Made by a program: the position numbers and the translations under genes. The notes under the pieces were generated by a model. The model ran no database searches, had not been told where the DNA came from, and was given only the letters and a program-made list of their open reading frames with translations. Positions 34,992 through 44,417 of a DNA stretch of 64,000 nucleotides are shown here, piece by piece. The DNA comes from Novosphingobium sp. Leaf2 (lineage in GTDB: Bacteria; Pseudomonadota; Alphaproteobacteria; Sphingomonadales; Sphingomonadaceae): contig NZ_LMJY01000019.1 of NCBI RefSeq assembly GCF_001421325.1, positions 155,580 to 219,579 on the forward strand, read 5' to 3'. Every line of letters begins with the position of its first letter. The first letter of the stretch is position 1.

Positions 34992-36704
34992 ATGGCCGAC
35001 CTCGTTCCGGCGCCCACCACCCCCTTTGCCGGCTCTCCGTTCGCCGCTGGCGGCAGCGTGCTGACCCGGCTGTCGTCGGTGGCGGCGCAGCCCGCCGTCA
35101 AGAAGATGCTGCCGGTGTTCCTGGGCCTGTCCGCCATCGGCGGCGCGGCGCTGACGTGGAGCCTGATGGCGCCCTCGCCTCAGCGCGTGCTGTATGCGCA
35201 GCTGGACGATGCAGACCGGGCTGGCGTGGCCCAGGCGCTGGACGGCGCGCAGATCGCTTATGCGATCGACAACCGCACCGGCGCGCTCACCGTTTCTGAA
35301 GGCGATTATTACAAGGCGCGCATGCTGGTCGCGCAGAACGGCGCGCTGGCCAATCCCGAAAGCGGCGATCAGATGCTGGACAAGCTGCCGATGGGCGCCA
35401 GCCGCACGCTGGAAGGCGAACGCCTGCGCTCTGCGCGCGAGCATGACCTGCAACTCACCATCGGCCAGATCGACGGCGTGGAAGCGGTGCGCGTGCATCT
35501 GGCCGAAGCGGAAAAATCCGTGTTCGTGCGTGATAACGTGGCCCCCACGGCATCCGTGATGGTGCGCCTGAAAGCGGGCCGCACGTTGAGCCAGAGCCAG
35601 GTCTCGGCGATCGTCAACCTTGTGGCAGGATCGGTGCCGGGCCTGTCTGCCGATGCGGTGCGGGTGGTGGACCAGCACGGCCAGCTGCTGTCACAAGGCG
35701 GCGGCGCGGAAAACGACCGGCTGGACATGCAGGCGCGGCTGGAGGCCAAGCTGCGCGAACAGGTGGCGCAGTTGCTCACCCCGATGCTGGGCGACGGCAC
35801 GTTCACCACCGAAGCGCAAGTGCAGCTGAACATGGACCAGACCACCTCGGCGCGCGAAAGCTATGACAAGGACGGCGTGGTCCGCACCGAACAGCAGCAG
35901 CAATCGCAAAACGGCGCGGCTGGCCCGGCCAGCGGCATTCCCGGCGTATTGTCCAACACCCCGCCGCCCGCCACGCAGGCCGTACCCGGCGCGCCACAGG
36001 GCACCCAGCCTGCCGCCGCAGGCGCAACACCCGCCGCGCCCCAGAACGGCGAAAGCTCATCCGCCCGGACCTATGAACTGGGGCGGCAGGTCTCGGTTTC
36101 GGAGACCGGGCCGGGCGGCATCAAGCGGTTGACGGTTGCCGTGGCGATCAGCGCAGATGCGATGAAGGGCGCCAAGGCGCAGGACATCCAAGATCTGCAG
36201 GCGCTGGTCAGCGCCGCGGTGGGCGCCGATCCGCAACGCGGGGACACCGTGAAGATCGTTTCGCGCAGCTTCACCCCGGTGGTGGCGGACACGACCGCCT
36301 TTTACGAAACCGCATGGTTCGCCATGATCGTGCGCAACGGCGCGGCGGTGCTGGCAGTGCTGCTGGTATTGCTACTGGGCGTGCGCCCGATCATCGCCGC
36401 AACGCGCGGGGACAAGCCGGTGAAAGGCAAGAAGGCAAAGAAGGGCAAAGGCGGCAACAGCGCCGATGATGCCGCCACCATGCAGGCTGCGCTTGCCGGC
36501 GGGCCCGGCTCCACCGCCGCCCTGCCCACCCGCACGATGGCGACCGGGCCTGACGGCGTCGCGGTGGAAATCAGCCGCGCCGAACTGCTCTCGCGCCAGC
36601 TGGGGCTTGCCCAGCACATCGTGTCGGAAAAGCCGGATAGCGCCGTGCTGGCGCTGCGCCAGATGCTTGCCCAGCCGCATGAAGACCAGCCCAAGGCCGC
36701 CTGA
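34992..36704 (+). CDS. fliF: Flagellar MS-ring protein FliF
   Basis: A 570-residue protein with two membrane helices (MLPVFLGLSAIGGAALTWSLM near residue 40 and WFAMIVRNGAAVLAVLLVLLLGVRPII near residue 450) around a periplasmic region with ring-building motifs (YKARMLVAQNGAL; LEGERLRSAREHDLQLTIGQIDGVEAVRVHLA). The C-terminal tail would bind FliG. A Pro/Ala-rich insertion lies at about residues 310-360. It ends with a TGATG overlap into fliG. Confidence 0.96.
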   Translation: MADLVPAPTTPFAGSPFAAGGSVLTRLSSVAAQPAVKKMLPVFLGLSAIGGAALTWSLMAPSPQRVLYAQLDDADRAGVAQALDGAQIAYAIDNRTGALTVSEGDYYKARMLVAQNGALANPESGDQMLDKLPMGASRTLEGERLRSAREHDLQLTIGQIDGVEAVRVHLAEAEKSVFVRDNVAPTASVMVRLKAGRTLSQSQVSAIVNLVAGSVPGLSADAVRVVDQHGQLLSQGGGAENDRLDMQARLEAKLREQVAQLLTPMLGDGTFTTEAQVQLNMDQTTSARESYDKDGVVRTEQQQQSQNGAAGPASGIPGVLSNTPPPATQAVPGAPQGTQPAAAGATPAAPQNGESSSARTYELGRQVSVSETGPGGIKRLTVAVAISADAMKGAKAQDIQDLQALVSAAVGADPQRGDTVKIVSRSFTPVVADTTAFYETAWFAMIVRNGAAVLAVLLVLLLGVRPIIAATRGDKPVKGKKAKKGKGGNSADDAATMQAALAGGPGSTAALPTRTMATGPDGVAVEISRAELLSRQLGLAQHIVSEKPDSAVLALRQMLAQPHEDQPKAA

Positions 36705-37723
36705 TGAACCAGCTTACCCCCCTGTCCGCGCCGCTCGACGCGGCTGACAACGCCGCCGTCATGATGATGCTGCTGGATGAGGATCAGACAACCCACATCC
36801 TGGGCAGCCTGGAGCCGCGCGAACTGCGCCTGCTGGGCGAGAAGATGTGCGCGCTGGGCGAAATCGGCCCTGACGTGATCGCGGCGGCCATCACCGGCTT
36901 CGTCGAGCGAACCGAGAAGATGGGCCTCGTCGTCCACGACCGGGTGGGGCAGGTGCGCACGATGATGAACCGCGCCATCGGCGAGGTGAAGACCGACAGC
37001 ATGATGCGCCGCATCGCGCCGTCCGCGCCGCAGACCTCCTCGCTCGAACTGGCGCGCTGGCTGACGCCCGAGGCGCTGATCCCGCTGGTGAAGGGCGAGC
37101 ATCCGCAGGCCATTGCCGTACTGCTGATCCAGCTGGACCCCGAAGTCGCCGCCGCGGTGATGCACGGCCTTGCGCCCGAAGTGCAGCCCGAGATCGTCCA
37201 CCGCATCGCCACGCTCGGGCCCGTCGCGCCTCACGCGATCGAAATGCTGGAGGAGCTGCTCTCACGCCGGATTTCGGAATGCCACGGCCAGCGCCCGCTG
37301 CAGATGGGCGGCGCGCGCGAGGCAGCCGAGATCATCAACTCGGTCGGCAAGGTGATCGAAAAGCATGTCCTTACCGCGCTGGTGAAGCGCGACAAGGTGC
37401 TGGCCCGTCAGATTGAGGAGGAGATGTTCAAGTTCGAGCATCTGTTCGTGCTCAATCCGCAGGCGATGGGATCGCTGCTGCGCGACGTGCCCAACGAAAC
37501 GCTGATCGATGCGCTCAAGGGCATTTCGGAGGACGAGCGCGAGGTGTTCTTCCGCGCCATGTCCAGCCGCGCCGCCGATGGCGTGCGCGACGAGATCGCC
37601 GCGCGCGGTCGGGTCAAGCTGGCGGACGTGGTGGCCGCGCAAAAGGCGGTCGTCGCCGTGGCGCGCAAGCTGGCGGCGGACGGGACCATTGTGTTCGGAT
37701 CGGGGGACGACGATTATGTCTGA
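36704..37723 (+). CDS. fliG: Flagellar motor switch protein FliG
   Basis: A 339-residue rotor protein. Visible are the N-terminal FliF-binding domain, the middle EHPQ motif (VKGEHPQAIAVLLIQLDPE) and the charged C-terminal torque helix region (KRDKVLARQIEEEMFKFEHLFVLN; LKGISEDEREVFFRAMSSRA). It couples stator force to the rotor. The start shares one base with the fliF stop and its end overlaps fliH by eight bases. Confidence 0.96.
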   Translation: MNQLTPLSAPLDAADNAAVMMMLLDEDQTTHILGSLEPRELRLLGEKMCALGEIGPDVIAAAITGFVERTEKMGLVVHDRVGQVRTMMNRAIGEVKTDSMMRRIAPSAPQTSSLELARWLTPEALIPLVKGEHPQAIAVLLIQLDPEVAAAVMHGLAPEVQPEIVHRIATLGPVAPHAIEMLEELLSRRISECHGQRPLQMGGAREAAEIINSVGKVIEKHVLTALVKRDKVLARQIEEEMFKFEHLFVLNPQAMGSLLRDVPNETLIDALKGISEDEREVFFRAMSSRAADGVRDEIAARGRVKLADVVAAQKAVVAVARKLAADGTIVFGSGDDDYV

Positions 37724-38339
37724 CATGGGTTTCAGCCTTGGCGCGCCGATGGTGCGGCCGCGCCTGTCGCTGGTGGAAGCGCTTGGCCAGCCTGGTGCCT
37801 TTCGTGCCAACGCCCGCTTCGGCGGCCTTGCGGTTCTGGCTGCCGCCACGCCGCCCGTCCTGGACGCACCGGACATCCTGGCCGAGACGTATGCGCGTGG
37901 CTACGCCGAGGGCCATGCCCAGGCACAGACCGAGGCCGCCGCCGTGCTGCTGGCGCACGATACCGCGCATCAAGCCTTGTCGCTGGCATTCGCCCGCATC
38001 GACGCGCAGCTGGAAGAAGACTTGCGCGCACGCCTGCGCGATACAGTGGCGGCGCTGTGCGAAGCGGCGCTGGGTCCGCTGGCGCTGGACGCGAACGCGC
38101 TGGCCACCCGCATACAGCGCGCCGTCGCCATGCTGTCACGCGCGGACGACGAACGTGTTGTGCGGCTGCATCCCGCCGATATAGCCCTGCTGTCCGACTG
38201 CATGGCAGCGGACTGGACGGTGCGGCCCGATCCGTCGCTGGAACGCGGGACCGTGCGCGTAGAGACCGCCAGTGGCGGTGTGGAGGATGGCCCCGCCACT
38301 TGGCGCGCCGCCATCGCCGAAGCGATGCACGACGCGTAA
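37716..38339 (+). CDS. fliH: Flagellar export regulator FliH
   Basis: A 207-residue protein between fliG and fliI. It has the FliH-type helical region with small-residue repeats (AETYARGYAEGHAQAQTEAAAVLL) and a C-terminal domain (VVRLHPADIALLSDCMAADWTVRPDPSLERGTVRVET) typical of FliH/YscL. FliH controls the FliI ATPase. Conservation is low in this family, but motif plus gene order make the call good. The ATG at 37716 overlaps fliG. Confidence 0.86.
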   Translation: MSDMGFSLGAPMVRPRLSLVEALGQPGAFRANARFGGLAVLAAATPPVLDAPDILAETYARGYAEGHAQAQTEAAAVLLAHDTAHQALSLAFARIDAQLEEDLRARLRDTVAALCEAALGPLALDANALATRIQRAVAMLSRADDERVVRLHPADIALLSDCMAADWTVRPDPSLERGTVRVETASGGVEDGPATWRAAIAEAMHDA

Positions 38340-38355
38340 GCCACGCGTTTTCGGC

Positions 38356-39687
38356 ATGACCGCCCCCCACGCCGCCATCCTCAATGATTTGGCCGCCGCA
38401 CCCGCCGATTTTGCGCCGCGCCGCTTCGGGATCGTCACCGCCTGCGATGGCGGGCTGCTCGAAGTGTCGGGCCTGTCCATACCCGTGGGGGCCATGTGCC
38501 GCGTGGCCAATGGACCGGCAGCGCTCAGCGCTGAAGTCATCGGTTTTCGCAGCGGGCGCACGATGATGATGCTGTTAGGCGATACCGTCCAGTTGCGCCC
38601 GGGCGCGCGCGTCATCCCCACAGGTCGCCCCGGCATGCTGCCGGTGGGCGAGGCGTTCCTGCGCCGCGCCGTCGATGGTGAAGGGCTGCCGATCGACGGT
38701 GGCCTGCCGATCCACACCCGGCGGGAATGGCCCGCAGGCGGCGTGCGTACCGCCGCCCTCGATCGCAGCCCCGTGCGCCAGCCGTTCGACACCGGGGTGC
38801 GCGCCTTGAACGCGATGACCACGTTCGGGGTCGGCCAGCGCATCGGCGTGATGGCCGGGTCGGGCGTGGGCAAATCCGTGCTGATAGACATGATCGCGCG
38901 CGGAGCGGCGCAGACGCGCGGAGCGGACGTGGTCGTCGTCGGCCTGATCGGCGAGCGCGCGCGCGAAGTGTCCGATTTCGTCGAACGGCACATGGACGAT
39001 GCCAGCCGCCACAAGACCATCGTCGTTGCCGTGCCGGCAGACCATGCGCCCAACCTGCGCCTGCGCGGCGCGATGCTGGCAACCGCGATGGCCGAACATT
39101 TCCGCAGCCAGGGCAAGCGGGTGCTGCTGATCTTGGACAGCCTGACCCGCGTGGCGCACGCCGCCCGCGAAATCGGCCTGCTGCTGGGTGAGCCCGGCGC
39201 GGCGCGCGGCTATCCGCCGTCTGCGCTGGCGACGATCACCAAGCTCGTGGAACGCGCCGGCAATTCGGCGGCCAGCGGCGGCTCGATCACCGGGCTCTAC
39301 ACGGTGCTGGCCGATGGCGACAATCAGGACGATCCGGTGGTGGATACCGCCCGCTCGATCCTGGATGGCCATATCGTCCTCTCGCGCGATCTGGCGCAGC
39401 GCGGGCAATATCCGGCGATCGACATCGCCGCCTCGCTCAGCCGGGTGATGAACGACATCGTGCCGCCCGCGCACCAGCAGCACGCCCGCACGTTTCGCGC
39501 GCTGACCTCCAGCTATGAGGCGAACCGCGATCTGGTGCTGATGGGCGCGTACCGGATCGGCGCGGACCAGCAACTGGACCGCGCGATCGCCATGCACGGC
39601 GCGCTCACCGGTTTCCTTTGCCAGCCCCAAGGCGAAGTGGTGAACCTCGATACGAGCGGCGCGCAGTTGGCGGCGCTGCTGGGATGA
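38356..39687 (+). CDS. fliI: Flagellar export ATPase FliI
   Basis: A 443-residue ATPase of the F1-beta/type III family. Walker A is AGSGVGKSVLIDM, followed by the GLIGERAREVSDFVE motif, Walker B RVLLILDSLTRVAHA, and GARGYPPSALATITKLVERAG. It powers unloading of export substrates. The ATG at 38356 is preferred because upstream codons overlap fliH without motif. Its stop overlaps fliJ (ATGA). Confidence 0.96.
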   Translation: MTAPHAAILNDLAAAPADFAPRRFGIVTACDGGLLEVSGLSIPVGAMCRVANGPAALSAEVIGFRSGRTMMMLLGDTVQLRPGARVIPTGRPGMLPVGEAFLRRAVDGEGLPIDGGLPIHTRREWPAGGVRTAALDRSPVRQPFDTGVRALNAMTTFGVGQRIGVMAGSGVGKSVLIDMIARGAAQTRGADVVVVGLIGERAREVSDFVERHMDDASRHKTIVVAVPADHAPNLRLRGAMLATAMAEHFRSQGKRVLLILDSLTRVAHAAREIGLLLGEPGAARGYPPSALATITKLVERAGNSAASGGSITGLYTVLADGDNQDDPVVDTARSILDGHIVLSRDLAQRGQYPAIDIAASLSRVMNDIVPPAHQQHARTFRALTSSYEANRDLVLMGAYRIGADQQLDRAIAMHGALTGFLCQPQGEVVNLDTSGAQLAALLG

Positions 39688-40109
39688 ACGCTGACCAACA
39701 CAAGCTGGCGCGGCTCAACCGGCTGGAAAAACTGCGCGCGATTGCCCGGCAGACCGCTGCCGCCGAAGCGGCGCAGGCCGAAAACACCCTAACCCAGCTG
39801 CGCGGCCTGGCCGAGCGGACCAGCGCGATGGCGCAGGATTATTCCGCACGCCGCAATGCCACGAGCGGGGCGGCGCTGCAGCACGTCGGCCGGTTCGTGA
39901 GCGGGCTGCAGGTGCTCAGCCGCACCACGCACGGCGATGCCCTGCGCGCCAGGTCCATCGCCGATGCGCGCCAGCACGCGCTGGTCGAAGCCGAACGCCG
40001 CCGCGCCGCCGTGGAGGACCGGGCCACCGCGCAAGCAAACCTCATCCGCGCGAAAAACCAGCCGCCGGTGCTCAGTGGCAAACGCAAGATTGGCACGGGT
40101 CTTGAATAG
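39684..40109 (+). CDS. fliJ: FliJ-like flagellar export chaperone
   Basis: A 141-residue protein predicted to be one long helical hairpin, rich in Ala, Arg, Gln and Glu (LNRLEKLRAIARQTAAAEAAQAENTLTQLRGLAER; DARQHALVEAERRRAAVEDRATAQANL). FliJ is the coiled-coil stalk of the export ATPase. Sequence alone is weak; its place between fliI and fliK decides the call. ATG at 39684 overlaps the fliI stop. Confidence 0.78.
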   Translation: MNADQHKLARLNRLEKLRAIARQTAAAEAAQAENTLTQLRGLAERTSAMAQDYSARRNATSGAALQHVGRFVSGLQVLSRTTHGDALRARSIADARQHALVEAERRRAAVEDRATAQANLIRAKNQPPVLSGKRKIGTGLE

Positions 40110-40130
40110 CACCGGGCAACAACGTTGCGG
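40090..40130 (+). promoter_or_regulatory. Sigma-54-like promoter elements before fliK
   Basis: Two elements lie 25-65 bases before the fliK ATG. TTGGCACGGGTCTTGAA (40090-40106) has a perfect -24 part but GA instead of GC at -12. GGGCAACAACGTTGC (40114-40128) has GG and GC exactly ten bases apart with TTGC at -12 but a poor -24 part. Either could drive fliK and genes after it. Confidence 0.4.
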
Positions 40131-40155
40131 CAGCCATTCAGGACGACCTTTACCA

Positions 40156-42573
40156 ATGATACAGACCACCCCCGCCCCGGTTGCCGCCGCCATGGTACTG
40201 AACGCGGGTGCCGACATTTCGGGGCTCAACGGTGGAGCAGACTTCGCGGCGCTGGTGGGCGCGCTGCCTCCAGTCGCTGCGCCTGCCTCCACTGCGAGTG
40301 TCGAAGCTCAAGCTGAAGCGCCCGCCGCGCCGCTGCCGCTCGACCTGACCGGGATAATCAAGGGCACGCAGGACGGCTTGTCAGCGCTGGCACTGCAGGC
40401 AGGAGCGGCGCTGGCGGTCACCCCACCGGTTGCCGCAAACATCCTGGAGCCAGCGCTGACGCCCAGGCCAATCCCGCAGCCTGTGCCACCCCCATCACTA
40501 CCCCCTGCCGCCGGCCCGGCGCCGATTGCACCGCCATCAGACCCCTCATTCACGCCGGTCCCCACGCCGCGCGGCACGCCGGGCCTGCCCGACGCCGAGG
40601 CGCAAATGGAAACGGCATTGCACCCGGTCGTGCCGGGCGCAGCAGTGCGGCCTGAAGCGCCTTCGCCAGAGTCTGCGAGCATCCGCGTGCCCGGCGGCAG
40701 CGGCGGCAAGGTGGCCGGCAAGATCCTGCCGGACCCGGAAGAACCGCGCCAGTCTGCTCCCGACGCCGTCGTCCATCCCGAAACGCAAACACCCGCCGTG
40801 CCCACGAGCGCGGACCCGGCACCGGCCACCACGCTGGCAAACGCCATTGCAGGCACGACCGATCGCCTCGTCGCTGAACCGGTAAGCGTTCCGCAGGTTG
40901 CCGCAGCGCCGCCCGTCGCGGCAGCGACGCCTGTGGCCAGCGCGCCCGACCCGACGGTAGCAACAGCACTGCCACGCGTCTTGGCCAGCACGCAGATGCC
41001 GCGCCCGTCCGCCCATGCTGCTATACAGTTCGAAGCCATCGAGATGGTTGCCGCGCCCCCCGCTGACCACAGCGCAGGAGGATCACTAGAGGCATCGCAT
41101 CCGCCCCCTATCGCAAGGCGCCCCGAGAGCGCACCCGACGCGGTGACAAAGACGGTGACGATGCCCGTGACGCCAGTTGCTGCTTCGGCTGCTGACACCG
41201 CGCCGCCGCATGTCCGCAATGCAGCCGTAACGCCAGGAGATGCCACACCAGCGTCCACACCCCGCTCCGAGATGACTATCGCGCCGCGCCCGTTAACCCC
41301 TCCCGCCGAACGCGCAGAGGCCGCGTTGCCGGCCCAGCCGAACGTCGCACCGACGCCCGCGCTGACGAGAGCGCAACCGACCATGCCAGACGTTCCTTCG
41401 GCCACGCAGCCCGCGCCCACGCCCACGCCCGGATTGGTGCCACCGGTTACGGCGCCCATCAGCAACGCTGCCATGCGCGCCGCGAACCTCTCGCCCGCTA
41501 TCGAATCCGCCGCGCCGGTCCCGCAGCAGCCGCAGCGCATAGCAGCAATGCCGGACGTCTTGCCCGCCGCTCCCGCCCCTGAGGCAAGCTTGCCCGCGGG
41601 CGATCCAGCGGAATCGACGTCCGCTGAGGCTCCCCCCCCACACCTGCTCCAACCGGCTCAAGCGCTGGCGGACGCCGCGCCTGCGAAGCCGCTAATTACA
41701 GCAGCACGGCTGCGTCAGCCAGCGCGAAGCGATAACATCGCGCCGCCGGTCGATGACTTGCCTGTGCCAGCGCACTCCGCACCTTTGCCGGCGCAAGCCC
41801 CTGCCCAGACTGAAAGCGCGCCACGCGAAACCCCCATGCGCGCCGAGCCCACCTCGCCCCGCGCGCTGGATGCCGCGCCGCAACCGACTATGCCACACAC
41901 CCGGGCACCGCGCGCAATCCAGATGGAGGCCGCCGCGCCCGGACCCGGCACCCGCGACGATGCCCCTCCTCCAAAAGCCGCATCGTCGCAGCCGACCGTG
42001 ACCGCGCCCACGCGAAGTCCAGACGCTTTCACCGTAAATGCAGCGCCAACCCCAGCGCCCGCGCTTACAACGCCGCCATCGCCAAGCCCCGCGCCGCAGG
42101 ACTTCGACACGCTCGTCTCCCGCCTTGCCGACGCGCGCGAGCAGGCCACGCCGCATGTCGTGCGCACCGCTTTCGAGCATGCCGAGTTCGGCCGCGTGGC
42201 CATGCAAGTGCAGCATGACGGCGCTGGGCTTTCCGTCACCCTCGCCAGTCAGGACCCGGAGTTTGCCGGGGCCGTCCAGGCGGCCGCAGCCACCGTGGCG
42301 ACCAGCTCGTTCGGCAATGGTTCGCCCCAGCCGGGGGACTCGCAGCGCCAAGATCCAGCGCCGGGCCAGTATCAGGGTTCGGGCAACGCCGGTGCGCCGT
42401 CCGGCAGCCCCACGGGTGCGGGCAGCGGGCAGGGACAGCCGTCACGCGGGGATGCCACCGGCCAGCAGCCCCGGCGTGAGGGCGGCACGTTTTCCGGCCG
42501 GCAGGACCAGCCGCAGGGCGGCGCGCCCCGCCACCCCAAAGCACCGCGCCCCAGCGGCGACGTCTACGCCTGA
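40156..42573 (+). CDS. fliK: Flagellar hook-length control protein FliK
   Basis: An 805-residue protein, very rich in Pro, Ala and Thr over the first 630 residues, as expected for the flexible ruler part. A conserved hook-length domain lies at about residues 645-725 (FDTLVSRLADAREQATPHVVRTAFEHAEFGRVAMQVQHDGAGLSVTLASQDPEFAGAVQ). A Gly/Gln/Pro-rich tail ends it. FliK measures hook length and switches export from hook to filament proteins. It is about twice the enterobacterial length while the hook subunit here is short. Confidence 0.85.
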   Translation: MIQTTPAPVAAAMVLNAGADISGLNGGADFAALVGALPPVAAPASTASVEAQAEAPAAPLPLDLTGIIKGTQDGLSALALQAGAALAVTPPVAANILEPALTPRPIPQPVPPPSLPPAAGPAPIAPPSDPSFTPVPTPRGTPGLPDAEAQMETALHPVVPGAAVRPEAPSPESASIRVPGGSGGKVAGKILPDPEEPRQSAPDAVVHPETQTPAVPTSADPAPATTLANAIAGTTDRLVAEPVSVPQVAAAPPVAAATPVASAPDPTVATALPRVLASTQMPRPSAHAAIQFEAIEMVAAPPADHSAGGSLEASHPPPIARRPESAPDAVTKTVTMPVTPVAASAADTAPPHVRNAAVTPGDATPASTPRSEMTIAPRPLTPPAERAEAALPAQPNVAPTPALTRAQPTMPDVPSATQPAPTPTPGLVPPVTAPISNAAMRAANLSPAIESAAPVPQQPQRIAAMPDVLPAAPAPEASLPAGDPAESTSAEAPPPHLLQPAQALADAAPAKPLITAARLRQPARSDNIAPPVDDLPVPAHSAPLPAQAPAQTESAPRETPMRAEPTSPRALDAAPQPTMPHTRAPRAIQMEAAAPGPGTRDDAPPPKAASSQPTVTAPTRSPDAFTVNAAPTPAPALTTPPSPSPAPQDFDTLVSRLADAREQATPHVVRTAFEHAEFGRVAMQVQHDGAGLSVTLASQDPEFAGAVQAAAATVATSSFGNGSPQPGDSQRQDPAPGQYQGSGNAGAPSGSPTGAGSGQGQPSRGDATGQQPRREGGTFSGRQDQPQGGAPRHPKAPRPSGDVYA

Positions 42574-42599
42574 GCCAGTTCAACAGGGACACCGAATAG

Positions 42600-43208
42600 A
42601 TGAGCGACAAACCGGCCAAGACGGATGGCGGCGATGAAGACACGCCGAAAAAGAAGAAAGGCAAGCTGGGCCTAATCCTGATTGCAGTGGCGATGCTGGT
42701 GATCGGCGGCGGGGCAGTTTTCGGGCTGATGGCGGCGGGCATCATCGGCGGTCATGGCGACACTGCGAAGAAGAAGGATGAAGGCCCGCAGCTGGTGCGC
42801 AAGGGCGCGGTCGATCCCTACGCCCCGCCCGCCAAGGAGGGTGAGGGGGAAGGCGGCGCAGAAGCGCCGGAAAGCGAAGCCGGCGATCCGTATCGCACCG
42901 CCTACTACAGCTTTTCCGATGATTTCACGTCCAACCTCAAGGACAGCGACGCGATGATCCAGGCCAGCATCGCCTGCTCCACCCGGCGCGACGGGCGCGT
43001 GCTGCAATGGCTGGCTAAGCACGAGCTGGCGATCCGTTCCAAGCTGCTGGAGATCCTGGCCGACACGCCCGAAGACGATGTGACCACGATCGCCGGCAAG
43101 GACCGCCTGAACCGGCGCATGACCGCCGCGATCAACCAGGTGCTGATCAGCAAGGAAGGCTTCGGCGGCGTAGATGCGGTCTATTTTCGCAGCTTTATCA
43201 TCCAATGA
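42600..43208 (+). CDS. fliL: Flagellar basal body-associated protein FliL
   Basis: A 202-residue protein with a short charged N terminus (DTPKKKKGKLG), one membrane helix (LILIAVAMLVIGGGAVFGLMAAGI) and a periplasmic domain of the FliL type (YYSFSDDFTSNLKDSDAMIQASIACSTRRDGRVLQWLAKHELAIRSKLLEILA). FliL rings surround stators and support torque. It lies 26 bases after fliK and overlaps fliM by four bases. Confidence 0.92.
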   Translation: MSDKPAKTDGGDEDTPKKKKGKLGLILIAVAMLVIGGGAVFGLMAAGIIGGHGDTAKKKDEGPQLVRKGAVDPYAPPAKEGEGEGGAEAPESEAGDPYRTAYYSFSDDFTSNLKDSDAMIQASIACSTRRDGRVLQWLAKHELAIRSKLLEILADTPEDDVTTIAGKDRLNRRMTAAINQVLISKEGFGGVDAVYFRSFIIQ

Positions 43209-44095
43209 CTGGTCCCACGCTTTCCCCGCCCCGCCCCGCCGCGCACTGCGCCGAACTGCTGGGCGCTGGCCCCTCCATCGCCGATATGGTGCGCCCGCTC
43301 ACCCAGCTGGGCGAAAAGCTGGCGCGCGCCCTGCCCGCCCTGCTGGCCCGCGTGACCGCAAGCGACCCGCCGGTGGTGCGCATCGGCATTCCCGAACACG
43401 GGACGCTGGACGGGCTGGCGCAAAGCGCAGAGGCCTTGGCGGCCCACGCGTTGATGGGCCTTGGCCCGCGCCGCCTGCCGTTGGTGGCAAGTTTTGAGGC
43501 GGCTCCCGTACTGCGCCTGCTGGATCGCACGTTCGGCGGACGCGGCGTGGTGCCCCATCCGCTGCCAAGCGCCTTTCCACTGTCAGCGGAACTGCTGCTG
43601 GCGCGGATCGAGGACGCCATCGCGACAGCATTGAGCGCCGGGCTGGGCGGTGATGAAACGCACCGGGTCCATCCGCTGCGGCGGGACACCAGCCTCACCC
43701 GGCTGGCTCCGTTCCGCCCCACCGAGCCGCTGCTGCGCCTGGTGCTGGACGTGGAGGAGGCGGACGCCGAGGCGTGGTCGCTCGCGCTGGTCCTGCCGCT
43801 GTCCACGCTGGAAGGCGCGCTGGTGGTGCCGCGACGCAAGCGCCGCGCCCCGTCCGCCGCCCCGCGCCCCGGCATAGCCGACGAGCCGTTCACCTCGCTC
43901 CCGCTCGAAGTGACGGCGGTGCTGGTGGACATGGCGCTGCCGTTTTCGCGCCTGTCCGCGCTGCGCCCCGGCGATGTGCTGCCGGTAACGGTGGCGCGCG
44001 CGGTGCCGCTCAAGGTCGATGGCCGCACTATCGCGGTGGGCACTGTCGGCGAAGTCGAGGACCGAGTTGCGGTCCAGGTCCAGAACGCATTCTGA
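43205..44095 (+). CDS. fliM: Flagellar motor switch protein FliM (divergent)
   Basis: A 296-residue protein between fliL and fliN. The middle and C-terminal parts fit the FliM/SpoA pattern (LVASFEAAPVLRLLDRTFGGRG; LPLEVTAVLVDMALPFSRLSALRPGDVLPVTVARAVPLKVDGRTIAVGTVG). FliM normally starts with a short LSQxEIDALL motif that binds CheY-P; here the first 30 residues (MTGPTLSPPRPAAHCAELLG) have no such motif. Switching control by CheY may therefore differ. ATGA overlap with fliL. Confidence 0.88.
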   Translation: MTGPTLSPPRPAAHCAELLGAGPSIADMVRPLTQLGEKLARALPALLARVTASDPPVVRIGIPEHGTLDGLAQSAEALAAHALMGLGPRRLPLVASFEAAPVLRLLDRTFGGRGVVPHPLPSAFPLSAELLLARIEDAIATALSAGLGGDETHRVHPLRRDTSLTRLAPFRPTEPLLRLVLDVEEADAEAWSLALVLPLSTLEGALVVPRRKRRAPSAAPRPGIADEPFTSLPLEVTAVLVDMALPFSRLSALRPGDVLPVTVARAVPLKVDGRTIAVGTVGEVEDRVAVQVQNAF

Positions 44096-44114
44096 TCGAG
44101 GAACACGAACAGTC

Positions 44115-44417
44115 ATGAGTATCCATTCCCGCGGCCTCGATTTTCTGCGCGACGTCGATGTACGGCTTTCAGTGGAGTTGGGGCGCACCCAGATGAAGCT
44201 GAAGGACGTGTTGGCGCTGGGGCCCGAAAGCCTCGTCATGCTCGATCGCATGACCGACGATCTGCTCGATGTGCTGGTGAACGGCAAGCCGATCGCCAAG
44301 GGCGAAGTCGTCTCGCACAACGGCCGCTTCGGCCTGCGCATCGTCGAAATGCTGGGGGTTGAGGAAACCGCCCCGCCGCAGGACGCGATGGGCCTGCCCG
44401 GCGAAGGGGAGGCGTGA
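44115..44417 (+). CDS. fliN: Flagellar motor switch protein FliN
   Basis: A 100-residue protein with a full SpoA domain (LRDVDVRLSVELGRTQMKLKDVLALGPESLVMLDRMTDDLLDVLVNGKPIAKGEVVSHNGRFGLRI). FliN forms the lower C ring and docks FliH. The ATG at 44115 is chosen because earlier codons overlap fliM with no motif. It is followed directly by fliO. Confidence 0.95.
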   Translation: MSIHSRGLDFLRDVDVRLSVELGRTQMKLKDVLALGPESLVMLDRMTDDLLDVLVNGKPIAKGEVVSHNGRFGLRIVEMLGVEETAPPQDAMGLPGEGEA

